DNA from: Solirubrobacterales bacterium
Lineage (GTDB): Bacteria; Actinomycetota; Thermoleophilia; Solirubrobacterales; Solirubrobacteraceae
Direction: 5' to 3'
Length of the DNA: 6,957 nt
Assembly (NCBI GenBank): GCA_025963955.1
Contig: JAOPZU010000032.1
Location: forward strand, 1-6,957
Shown here: positions 1 to 5,990 of the stretch, piece after piece
How the letters are laid out: each line of letters opens with the position of its first letter
Numbering within the stretch: position 1 is the first letter of the stretch
Position numbers and translations under genes: made by a program
The notes under the pieces: model-generated
Database searches by the model: none
The model's input: only the letters and a program-made list of their open reading frames with translations
What the model was told of the DNA's origin: nothing

Positions 1-18
1 GTCACCGGGAGCGGCGAA

Positions 19-891
19 TCACCACGGCTTCCTCGCCGTGGCCCCGGGCGTCGCCGCCGAACCTCCGGCTCTGGCCACGGCCACGGTCGACGTGGCGGGC
101 TGGACCGTGCCGATCACCGGCCGGGCGCGCAGCGTGAGCCGCGCTCCGGGGCGGGCCCCGTGGAGCGGGAGCGCCACGGTGGCGTTCTTGCCGGCGGCGA
201 CCGCGTAGGTCGTTCGTCCGAGGGTCCGGGCGCCGCTCGTGGCGGTCAGGGTGCCGGCGCAGCCGCCGTCGCCGGTGGCGCAGATCAGCACGATGGGCGC
301 CGTGCCTCGCGGGTCCACGCTCAGCCGCCCGGTCGGGAGCGTCAACGTGGCCGGGCCTGCTGCGGGGGTGGCGGGGGTGGTGCTCGTCGTGGCGAACGTC
401 ACCCCGGTCGGCTTGTCGGAGCCGTGCGGGTCGAAGCAGCCGTCGAACTCGAAGACGGGGTTGTCGACGTCGGTGCCGTGCGTGTCGGCGATGGTGATCA
501 GGCCGACGAGCTTCGACGGGCCGCCGGCGGTGTAGCAGTCGTTGCTGTGGACGTTGAGCTCGAACTTGCCGAAGCCGTCGGGCAGCGGGACGTTCGGGTC
601 CTGCCAGCTCATCTGGCAGATCCAGTCGGCGCCCGGGCCCGTGTCCGGCTTCTTCGGGCCGCCCTTGTCGCAGCTGGCCCGCGGGTGCAGTGACCGCACC
701 GTGATGCCCTGGTGGCCGAGGAGCTTCGCCTGCTGGACGTAGAGGTTGGCGAAGGTCTGCGGAAGGCTGCGCTCCAGGCGCGCCCGGGTGATGTCCGAGC
801 CGCCGCAGGCGCTCAGCCCTACGACGGCCAGGGCGGCGGCGAGCAGAACGGCCGCGCGCGTCAGCGGGCGGCGGAGGTGCGTGAGGGGCAT
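19..891 (-). CDS. Predicted lipoprotein, two cysteine-bearing domains
   Basis: A 290-residue secreted lipoprotein of unknown specific role. The N-terminus has basic residues (RRPLTR), a hydrophobic stretch at about 13-26 and a lipobox L26-S27-A28-C29, so lipidation at Cys29 and anchoring on the outer face of the membrane are expected. Residues 30-165 contain four cysteines (C74, C92, C119, C152) that could form two disulfides. A Thr/Pro/Ala linker at about 168-182 leads to a second domain (180-275) with a C204/C211 pair and alternating beta-strand-like sequence, resembling Ig-like domains common in Solirubrobacterales-type secreted proteins. The ATG start is well supported: GGAGG (903-899) lies 7 bases upstream. 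It begins 3 bases after the permease stop, so it is the last visible gene of the ABC transporter operon and may act as an exporter accessory or be co-transcribed cargo. The function is inferred from context only. Confidence 0.85.
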   Translation of the reverse strand: MPLTHLRRPLTRAAVLLAAALAVVGLSACGGSDITRARLERSLPQTFANLYVQQAKLLGHQGITVRSLHPRASCDKGGPKKPDTGPGADWICQMSWQDPNVPLPDGFGKFELNVHSNDCYTAGGPSKLVGLITIADTHGTDVDNPVFEFDGCFDPHGSDKPTGVTFATTSTTPATPAAGPATLTLPTGRLSVDPRGTAPIVLICATGDGGCAGTLTATSGARTLGRTTYAVAAGKNATVALPLHGARPGARLTLRARPVIGTVQPATSTVAVARAGGSAATPGATARKPW

Positions 892-894
892 GGA

Positions 895-1770
895 TCAGCC
901 TCCGGTGATGTCGCGGCGACGGAGCAGGACGAACGCGGCGCCCAGGGTCAGCACGCACCAGATCGCCGAGGTGATCAGGCCGGTGACGAGCGGGCCGTGG
1001 AACGGGTGCTCGACGAGCAGGCCGTGCCAGGACTCGAACGGGGTGCTCAGCAGGAGGGGCCGGATGGCCTCCACCCCGCCGAGGCCGCCGGCGAGCTGCA
1101 TGACCATGCCGATGACGACGGGCGCGGCGATGCCGAACGCCGGGTTGCGGGTGCGAACGGAGAGCAGGATCGCCAGACAGGTGAAGCCGAGCAGCGGCGC
1201 GAGCGCCACCGCCCAGCTCTCGATCACCAGGCGGGCGGCCGTCCCGGACGGGATGACCTGCCCGGTCAGGCCGGTCAGGTCCTGATGCCCGACGATCAGG
1301 ATGCTCGAGAGGATGGTGCTCGCCGCCATGACGAGGAGCACGGCCAGAGCGAAGCCGAGCGCGGTGATCGTCTTGGCCCAGAACACCTGCGCACGGCTGA
1401 CCGAACGCGTCAGGACCGTCTTCCACGTGCCGTGCTGGTCCTCGCTGGCGAAGATGTCGCCCGCGACGATGGCGGTCAGCAGCGGCAGCACCCACTGGGC
1501 GGCGAACCCGAGCATGAGCAGCGGGACGGCGAAGCCGCTGTGGTGGATGTAGCGGCCGTAGAGCGAGTCCTTCGGCGGGCGCTGCTGAGCGTCGATGACG
1601 AGCACGATCAGCGGCGGTGCGATCAGGCAGACGAGCAGCGTCACGCGGACGCGGGCCTGCGCGGCGAGCTTGGTGAGCTCCCAGGCGACCGCGTCACGCA
1701 ACGTCGGACGGCGATGGGCGGTCCGCTCCGCGGGAGGAGCGGTCGCGACGACGTCGCTGACGGCGGTCAT
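895..1770 (-). CDS. ABC-2 type transporter permease
   Basis: A 291-residue integral membrane subunit of an ABC exporter; with the upstream ATPase it would form the transport pore. Hydrophobic segments lie at about 43-60, 80-103, 134-160, 184-204, 212-230 and 260-283, which fits the six-helix ABC-2 fold. The family's characteristic cytoplasmic stretch after the second helix is clear (GDIFASEDQHGTWKTVLTRS, about 104-123), and an Arg-rich C-terminal end follows the last helix. The ATG at 1770-1768 is well supported: GGAG (1781-1778) is 7 bases upstream, and the ATG overlaps the TGA of the ATPase reading frame in an ATGA junction, implying translational coupling. The substrate cannot be read from the sequence. 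The open frame extends upstream past this ATG only because of the frameshift in the ATPase gene; residues upstream of this Met are Arg/Pro-rich out-of-frame sequence. Confidence 0.92.
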   Translation of the reverse strand: MTAVSDVVATAPPAERTAHRRPTLRDAVAWELTKLAAQARVRVTLLVCLIAPPLIVLVIDAQQRPPKDSLYGRYIHHSGFAVPLLMLGFAAQWVLPLLTAIVAGDIFASEDQHGTWKTVLTRSVSRAQVFWAKTITALGFALAVLLVMAASTILSSILIVGHQDLTGLTGQVIPSGTAARLVIESWAVALAPLLGFTCLAILLSVRTRNPAFGIAAPVVIGMVMQLAGGLGGVEAIRPLLLSTPFESWHGLLVEHPFHGPLVTGLITSAIWCVLTLGAAFVLLRRRDITGG

Positions 1771-2760
1771 GAGGAGGCTCCGGTCACGGGGTGGGCCAGG
1801 TCCGCGGGGACGCCGCCGGGGGCTGACTCGGTGAGCATGAAGAACAGGGACTCCAGGGGCGCCTCGGACAGCTCGAGCCCGCGGAGGGCGACGCCGTCCG
1901 CGACGAGCGCCCGGACGTAGGCGTCGACGTCCGGCTGGGCGCCGACGGCGATGAGGCCGCCGTCGGGGTGGGCGGAGACGTCCAGCCCCGGGTGCGCCGT
2001 GCTCAGCGCCAGGGCGCGGGCGTCGTCGTCGGTGCTGATGCGGTGCCCCTGCTCCGGGGCGCGCTCGCGAAGCTCGGCGATGCCGCCGTGGTAGACGACG
2101 GAGCCGGTGCGCATGATGGTGACGTTGTCGCAGATCCCCCTCGACCTCGGCCATGTCGTGCGAGCTGAGCAGGACCGTCAGGCCGCTCGCCGCCAGGCGT
2201 CCCACGAGCGCGCGCATGTCGCGGATGCCCGCCGGGTCCAGGCCGTTGGCGGGCTCGTCGAGCACGAGCAGCCGCGGCTCCCGCAGCAGGCTGGCCGCCA
2301 CGCCGAGACGCTGGCGCATGCCGAAGGAGTAGCCGCCGACCTTCTCGTCGGCCCGGCCGGCGAGGTCGACGATCTCCAGGACCTCCTCCAACCGCCCGGG
2401 CGCGGCGCCGCCGTCCAGCCGGGCCAGCCCCTCCAGGTTCCGGCGGCCCGTGAGGTACGGGTAGAACTTCGGGCTCTCGATGAAGCCGGAGATGCCGTCG
2501 AGGACCCTGGTCCCGGCCTCCTCCCAGGTCCGGCCGAAGAGCCGGATCGTGCCCGCGTCGGGCCGGATCAGCCCGAACAACATCCGCAGGAAGGTCGTCT
2601 TGCCGGCCCCGTTCGGGCCGAGCACGCCGTAGACCTCGCCCTGAGCGACCTGGAGGCTGATGTCGTCGACGGCCGTCAGCGCGCCGTAGCGCTTGGTGAC
2701 GCCGACCGCGTCGACCGCGAGAACCTGCGGATGCGCGTCGGGCGGGAGGGGGTCGTTCAC
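1767..2760 (-). pseudogene. ABC transporter ATP-binding protein, frameshifted after the H-loop
   Basis: The nucleotide-binding subunit of a DrrA/BcrA-like ABC exporter, which would hydrolyse ATP to drive the adjacent permease. The first reading frame gives Walker A GPNGAGKT (48-55), a Q-loop region IESPKFYPYLTGRRNL (94-109), signature YSFGMRQRLG (144-153), Walker B LLVLDEP (164-170), D-loop NGLDP (172-176) and H-loop SSH (199-201). After EVEG (about 208) the frame turns into Arg/His/Pro-rich sequence. Removing one G from the G5 tract at 2140-2136 restores ICDNVTIMRTGSVVYHGG and a normal C-terminal region ending at TGA 1769-1767. The corrected product is 330 residues, a usual family length. 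The stop then overlaps the permease ATG, which supports the correction. The start is GTG at 2760 with no Shine-Dalgarno, just downstream of a promoter-like element. Whether this is a true mutation or a sequencing error cannot be decided here. Confidence 0.9.
2136..2140 (-). other. Frameshift site: one extra base in a G5 tract
   Basis: On the minus strand the ATPase reads GAG GGG GAT CTG CGA. With one G fewer it reads GAG GGG ATC TGC GAC, which continues the conserved protein (EGICDNVTIM). The upstream frame matches ABC ATPases up to this point and the downstream frame matches from it, so the break is located to within a few bases. The change puts the ATPase in frame with the permease and removes the ATGA stop. 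Confidence 0.85.
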
Positions 2761-2767
2761 CCGGAGA

Positions 2768-2799
2768 ACGCTACGGGGGCGGTCTGAGACGAGAATGAG
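2768..2799 (-). promoter_or_regulatory. Promoter-like element of the ABC cluster, probably leaderless
   Basis: On the minus strand: CTCATT (2799-2794), 20 bases, then TAGCGT (2773-2768) followed by TC. TAGCGT fits the actinobacterial -10 pattern TAnnnT. ATTCTC sits 17 bases upstream, and TTCTCG 16 bases upstream, of the -10; neither matches TTGACA well. The last T of TAGCGT is 7 bases before the GTG start at 2760, the spacing expected when transcription starts at or next to the start codon. No Shine-Dalgarno precedes that GTG. The same element with identical spacing precedes the other minus-strand cluster. A small inverted repeat GTCT-C-AGAC (2790-2782) lies between the two boxes. Confidence 0.55.
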
Positions 2800-2824
2800 G
2801 CGGACGCGCTGCGGCCGCGCCGGG

Positions 2825-3667
2825 TCAGGCGGGCGGGGCCGGCACGCGGCGCTCGTACTCGCTGATCAGGGTGCCGAGGTAGGCGCCCGCGGCGATGTCG
2901 CTGGGGTAGTGGCCGCCCGCGTAGATGCGCGAGTAGGCGATCTCGTCGGCCATGTAGCGGAACTCACCGGCGCGGGCAGGCTCCAGCCGGCTGAGCTGCG
3001 GGGCCAGGGTGAACGCGATGACCGCGTGTTTCGCGGGATAGGAGAACTTCTTCGCGAAGCGCTTCTGGTTTAGGGCGCGCAACGTCGGATCGGTGATGTA
3101 GGGCGAGGGCCGGGCAAAGCGGGCCTTGCCGGTCTTGGCGATCGTGTTCGCGAGCAGGTAACTGGCCCGGAACAGCGTCTTGGCCCGCGCCGCCGCGGGT
3201 TTCGGGGCCTGCTGCTGGAACTGCTTGAGGTAGAGCTTCCAGATGTCGTGCTTGCCGTGGCTCTCGAGCCACGTGGCCGCCCGCACCCCGACCGCGGTAC
3301 GCCGGGCGTCGATGCGATGCAGCAAGCCGAGCTCGGCCTGCTGGGCGGCGCCGGTCGGCGGCGGGCCCACGCTGTTGAGCGCGAAGGTCGCGAAGACCGG
3401 GTCGTTGCGCCCGGGGAAGGCCGTGAGGTAGCGGACGATGTCGCGGCGGGCGCGGGCCTGCTCAGCGCGGACGAGCCGCTCGACGAGACCGAGGCGGGCG
3501 GTGGGGAAGAGGGTCGGGACCGGCTCGCCCTTGAGGGCTCCGGCCGGCTTGGAGGCGTGAGTTCCGGCGGGGAGGTTGAGGGCGAGGGCGGCGAGCCCGA
3601 GCGCGAGCAGCACGCCCAGCATGGCGCCCCGGACCGCGCGGGCGGACAGCGCGCGAGGGCTAGACAC
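2825..3667 (-). CDS. PAP2/vanadium haloperoxidase-type phosphatase, secreted or anchored
   Basis: A 280-residue PAP2-superfamily protein; members remove phosphate from lipid phosphates, pyrophosphates or soluble phosphate esters, usually outside the cytoplasmic membrane. A hydrophobic segment at about 15-31 after several Arg looks like a signal peptide or anchor. The catalytic third motif is complete: S246-R247, five residues, H253-Y-P-S-D257. The other two are variant: motif 1 is K181-ARFARP-S188-P189, with Ser where the KX6RP Arg is expected, and motif 2 is Y210-P-A-K-H214 instead of PSGH. His214 and His253 are retained. The GTG start overlaps the TAG of the upstream VTC gene by 8 bases, with only a weak ribosome site (CAGG), so translation is probably coupled. 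The context suggests a role in polyphosphate or cell-surface phosphate metabolism. Fold confidence is high; activity is uncertain because of the motif changes. Confidence 0.85.
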   Translation of the reverse strand: MSSPRALSARAVRGAMLGVLLALGLAALALNLPAGTHASKPAGALKGEPVPTLFPTARLGLVERLVRAEQARARRDIVRYLTAFPGRNDPVFATFALNSVGPPPTGAAQQAELGLLHRIDARRTAVGVRAATWLESHGKHDIWKLYLKQFQQQAPKPAAARAKTLFRASYLLANTIAKTGKARFARPSPYITDPTLRALNQKRFAKKFSYPAKHAVIAFTLAPQLSRLEPARAGEFRYMADEIAYSRIYAGGHYPSDIAAGAYLGTLISEYERRVPAPPA

Positions 3668-4490
3668 GCGCGGCCTGCCGCAGCTCGAGCGGGTGTCCCG
3701 GGCCGCGGTCGTGTCCGGTGAAGTACCGACGCAGCAGCCAGCGCAGGTCGTTGACCCTGACGTCCGCGCGGAGCAGCCCGATGCCGACGCAGTACTTGCT
3801 GCACGCGACCGGCGCGATCCCGAGCCGGCGCAGCTCGCGGTCCACGGAGCCGGTGCCGCGCTCGCACTTGCTCTCCAGGATCACGAAGCCGGCATCGAGG
3901 CCGGGGACCTCCCCCGCCGCGTCGGCGTAGGAGAGGTCGAAGTCGCAGGTCAGCCGCTCGCCCCCGGCGGCGAGCGTCACGCGCCGGTAGCGGTTCGTGA
4001 GCACCGGCATCAGGTCGGGGACCTCCAGCTGCGGGTAGGCCTCCGCCAGACGCGCGGTCAGGAACTCCCGCGCGGGCTCGGCGATCGTGGCGCGGTCCTG
4101 GCCGGCGTACGGCAACTGGTGCTTGACCGTCTCCCCCCGCCGGCCCTTGAGCTTGACCTCGAACGTCTGGAGGCCGCTGTCCACGTAGAGGCGCGTGCGG
4201 ACCTTGAACCGGCGGCGACGCTGCTGCATGTGCGCGCGGAAGGCCGCCAGGTCCGCCGAGTCGAAGTACACGCTCTCGTACCGGAAGACCCGCGTGCCGT
4301 CGATCTCGAGGGGGCGATGGGTGCTGCTGATCGCGTCGAGGAGGTGCTCCAGGGTGGCCCAGTCGACGATGTACTTGCGGTCCACGCGCGTGCGCAGCGC
4401 CGCGGTGCGCTGGAGCTCGTCCAGGCCGATCGACGCGCCGGCGTGCAGGTGCCGGGCGATCGGTATGGGCATCGAGGTGACGGTGCTCAT
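3660..4490 (-). CDS. VTC-domain protein, polyphosphate polymerase-like
   Basis: A 276-residue soluble protein with the VTC domain, named from yeast Vtc4, which makes polyphosphate from ATP inside a tunnel of basic and acidic residues (triphosphate tunnel metalloenzyme fold). Typical strands are visible in order: R35-VDRKY (35-40), YESVYFDS (71-78), FKVRTRLY (95-102), FEVKLKGRRG (110-119), TNRYRR (165-170), LTCDFDLSY (180-188), FVILESKCE (202-210) and the closing SKY (231-233). The Lys, Arg and Glu residues expected to line the tunnel (K39, R98, R100, E111, K113, R167, R169, D183, E206, K208) are present, so it looks active. The ATG start is firm: GGAGG (4502-4498) lies 7 bases upstream and the ATG overlaps the DUF4956 stop as ATGA. 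Bacterial VTC proteins commonly neighbour DUF4956 proteins, as here. The product in bacteria is not settled; polyphosphate is inference. Confidence 0.92.
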   Translation of the reverse strand: MSTVTSMPIPIARHLHAGASIGLDELQRTAALRTRVDRKYIVDWATLEHLLDAISSTHRPLEIDGTRVFRYESVYFDSADLAAFRAHMQQRRRRFKVRTRLYVDSGLQTFEVKLKGRRGETVKHQLPYAGQDRATIAEPAREFLTARLAEAYPQLEVPDLMPVLTNRYRRVTLAAGGERLTCDFDLSYADAAGEVPGLDAGFVILESKCERGTGSVDRELRRLGIAPVACSKYCVGIGLLRADVRVNDLRWLLRRYFTGHDRGPGHPLELRQAARV

Positions 4491-5104
4491 CGCCGGTCCT
4501 CCGCGTCGAAGTCGCCCATGTCGCCGGCGGGCTCGGCGGTACCGCCAGGCTGGACGGAGCGGACCATCACCCGCATCGACTCCCGGACGTAGTCCACCTC
4601 GATGACGGTGACCTCCACGACGCGCACGCCCAGCCGCCGCTCGAGCTCGGCGTGCAGTGCCCGGGGCTCGGTCAGCACGTGGTCCAGCGTGACCCGGGTG
4701 CGCGAGGTTCGCTGGTGGATCGCGGGGTGATCGACGAGGAACAGCGTCAACAGGATCACGGCGTCCAGGACGACGCTGACCCAGCGGTCCTGGATGCGGA
4801 TGCCGTTGATCAGCGCCAACCCCAGGGCGCTGAAGAAGTAGGACAGCTCCTGGTTGGAGAACGGTTCCGAGCGCAGACGGACGATGGACAGCAGGGCGAA
4901 GAGCCCGAACCCGACCGCGGGGCCGATATGCCGTTCGGTGATCACCGTCAGCACGGAGAAGAGCACCACGTTGAACGCGGTGAACACGACGAACAGCCCC
5001 CGGCGGGGCCGGCGCTGCCCGATGAGCAGCGCGAGCAGCCCGATGCTCGTCAGGTCGACGAACAGGCGCAGGACGAGGTCCGACACCTCGATGCCGCCCT
5101 TCAC
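4487..5104 (-). CDS. DUF4956 family membrane protein
   Basis: A 205-residue polytopic membrane protein of the DUF4956 family, whose function is unknown but which is repeatedly found beside VTC-domain genes. Hydrophobic segments lie at about 11-28, 36-54, 61-75, 88-102 and 108-124. The family hallmark is an Arg-rich turn with following acidic/aromatic residues: SIVRLRSEPFSNQELSYFF (73-91). A cytoplasmic alpha/beta-looking tail (about 133-182) ends in a short acidic stretch. It could be the membrane partner or translocation channel for the VTC protein's product; this is inference. The first start is GTG at 5104, overlapping the TGA of a 15-codon mini-ORF but with no Shine-Dalgarno. A second in-frame GTG at 5086 has AAGGGCGG (5101-5094) before it with 7 bases between, and may be the true start, giving 199 residues with no loss of a membrane helix. 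Confidence 0.88.
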   Translation of the reverse strand: MKGGIEVSDLVLRLFVDLTSIGLLALLIGQRRPRRGLFVVFTAFNVVLFSVLTVITERHIGPAVGFGLFALLSIVRLRSEPFSNQELSYFFSALGLALINGIRIQDRWVSVVLDAVILLTLFLVDHPAIHQRTSRTRVTLDHVLTEPRALHAELERRLGVRVVEVTVIEVDYVRESMRVMVRSVQPGGTAEPAGDMGDFDAEDRR

Positions 5105-5148
5105 GGTCTGGCCGTCGCGAAGCGGGTCGGTTCACCGGAGGGCAACAC
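5101..5148 (-). CDS. Possible 15-codon leader mini-ORF
   Basis: A GTG at 5148-5146 lies 8 bases after a TAGCGT -10-like hexamer and opens the frame MLPSGEPTRFATARP. It ends in a TGA (5103-5101) that overlaps the first GTG of the DUF4956 gene as GTGA. It could be a leaderless peptide that couples translation into the operon. It is too short for coding statistics, and a chance frame in GC-rich DNA is a serious alternative. Confidence 0.25.
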   Translation of the reverse strand: MLPSGEPTRFATARP

Positions 5149-5156
5149 GATCGTGA

Positions 5157-5188
5157 ACGCTAGGTGAAGGGCGTGAGCTGAAAATGAG
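5157..5188 (-). promoter_or_regulatory. Promoter-like element of the DUF4956-VTC-PAP2 cluster
   Basis: On the minus strand: CTCATT (5188-5183), 20 bases, TAGCGT (5162-5157) followed by TC. It copies the arrangement before the ABC cluster, including the same gap and additional matches just after CTCATT (a shared T-C, then CTCA). TAGCGT fits TAnnnT, and TTTTCA 16 bases upstream matches TTGACA at four of six positions. Transcription would begin near 5150, giving about 45 bases before the first DUF4956 start, or an almost leaderless mini-ORF. This is the main AT-richer patch in the 125-base gap 5105-5229. Confidence 0.5.
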
Positions 5189-5229
5189 ATGCGCGCGCCG
5201 GCCGCGGAGCGCGGTGCCTCCCGCACGCC

Positions 5230-5919
5230 CTACGTCCCGCGCCCGTCGTCGCGGGAACCGGGCCCGGCCGGCGTCGATCGCGAGAGGGCCGCCCCCTGCG
5301 CGACGAGCCAGACGACGTAGAGCAGCGGGCCCAGGTCGGTGTTCATCGACCCGCCCGGGGCGAAGAAGCCGTGGCTGCCGAAGATCGTGGCGCTCTCCGC
5401 GAGCTGCTCGGCCAGCAGCACCAGGCTGATCGCCCCGACCCAGCGCGGCAGGCTGCCGCGTCGCGCCGCCACGGCCAGGGCGGCGGCCTGCAGGGCGATC
5501 GGGAAGGTCACCAACGGCGCCCAGTACGCGTCCAGGTCGGCGAGCAGGCGGGCGTGAGCGGGGTCTCCCGTGCCCATCCCCGTGCGGGCGAGCGCCAGGC
5601 GCACGAGCGTGGCGACGGCCACGACCGTGACGCTGAGCACGGCACCGACGAGGTAGGCGGTGGCCTCGGGACCGCGGGAGACGTGCCGGTGGACGAGGGC
5701 GACGAGCGTGCCGCCGGCGAGGGACGACAGCATCACGAGCCACGCCTGCCAGCGGATCGCGTCGCCGTGGTCGTGCGCCCAGGCCAGGACGGACGCGCCG
5801 GACGCGCCGACGCCCGGCGGCGCGGGCGCCACGAGGCTGCCGACGAGGAGGACGGCGGCGAAGACGACGGCGACGGGCAGGGCGAGGCGGCGGGCGGTCA
5901 TGGTCCGGAGCCTGCTCAT
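5230..5919 (-). CDS. Six-helix membrane protein of unknown function
   Basis: A 229-residue polytopic membrane protein that I do not recognise with certainty; the layout is loosely like DUF4386-type actinobacterial membrane proteins. Hydrophobic segments lie at about 12-31, 58-77, 88-111, 132-152, 158-176 and 194-212. The loops include an Asp-rich patch before helix 4 (LLADLDAYW, 125-133) and a Gly/Phe-rich loop between helices 5 and 6 (GSHGFFAPGGSMNTDLG, 181-197), the likeliest functional sites. The C-terminus is a short polar tail. Two close ATG codons (5919 and 5901) are possible starts; neither has a strong Shine-Dalgarno, and the second has AGCAGG upstream with 9 bases between. It ends in TAG about 40 bases before the cluster A promoter-like element. 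It is divergent from the LAL regulator gene, so joint control is possible but unproven. Confidence 0.75.
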   Translation of the reverse strand: MSRLRTMTARRLALPVAVVFAAVLLVGSLVAPAPPGVGASGASVLAWAHDHGDAIRWQAWLVMLSSLAGGTLVALVHRHVSRGPEATAYLVGAVLSVTVVAVATLVRLALARTGMGTGDPAHARLLADLDAYWAPLVTFPIALQAAALAVAARRGSLPRWVGAISLVLLAEQLAESATIFGSHGFFAPGGSMNTDLGPLLYVVWLVAQGAALSRSTPAGPGSRDDGRGT

Positions 5920-5990
5920 CGGCGCCAGGACCCGCGAGAGGTGGCCACCCGGGTCTTATCTGCGCAGCACCCCCGGATCACCGTCCGGTC
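5920..5990. promoter_or_regulatory. Divergent intergenic region with short palindromes
   Basis: These 71 bases separate the minus-strand membrane protein from the plus-strand regulator and must hold any promoters for both. Short perfect palindromes lie close together: GGTGGCCACC (5940-5949), ACCCGGGT (5947-5954) and CTGCGCAG (5960-5967). The only AT-leaning patch is CTTATC (5955-5960); on the minus strand it reads GATAAG, a weak -10 candidate for the membrane gene. No copy of the CTCATT/TAGCGT element is present. The palindromes could be operator half-sites, but short palindromes are frequent in such GC-rich sequence. Confidence 0.25.

Noticed and set aside
94..109. ABC ATPase residues 94-109: Glu where a Q-loop Gln might be expected
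   Set aside because: Coordinates are residues of the ATPase, not bases. The IESPxFYPxLTxxxNL form is usual in BcrA-like exporters, so it is a family trait and not a defect.
712..1920. A 402-codon plus-strand open frame opposite the lipoprotein, permease and ATPase
   Set aside because: The translation is low-complexity Arg/Ala/Glu/Asp/Gly/Gln-rich, typical of the antisense frame in GC-rich coding DNA; the minus strand carries clear conserved proteins.
2134..2142. Programmed ribosomal frameshifting or polymerase slippage at the G5 tract
   Set aside because: A tract of five G is short, there is no clear stimulatory structure or stop codon arranged to favour it, and the shift would be needed just to make an ordinary ATPase. 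A mutation or sequencing error is simpler.
895..2760. A single 621-codon minus-strand frame reading as an ATPase-permease fusion
   Set aside because: The middle 120 codons are Arg/Pro/His-rich with no family resemblance, while the alternative frame there encodes the expected ATPase C-terminus and ends in a proper ATGA overlap. It is an artefact of the one-base insertion.
2811..2818. Palindrome GCGGCCGC between the PAP2 stop and the ABC promoter as a terminator or operator
   Set aside because: Eight bases of pure GC palindrome with no loop or T-run; expected by chance at this base composition.
3576..4592. A 338-codon plus-strand open frame opposite PAP2, VTC and DUF4956 genes
   Set aside because: Composition is biased and motif-free, and it runs across three real gene boundaries on the other strand.
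5202..5214. Hairpin CCGCG-GAG-CGCGG as a terminator for the 5230-5919 gene
   Set aside because: The stem is only five base pairs with a three-base loop and no T-run follows directly on the minus strand; such hairpins are common in GC-rich DNA.
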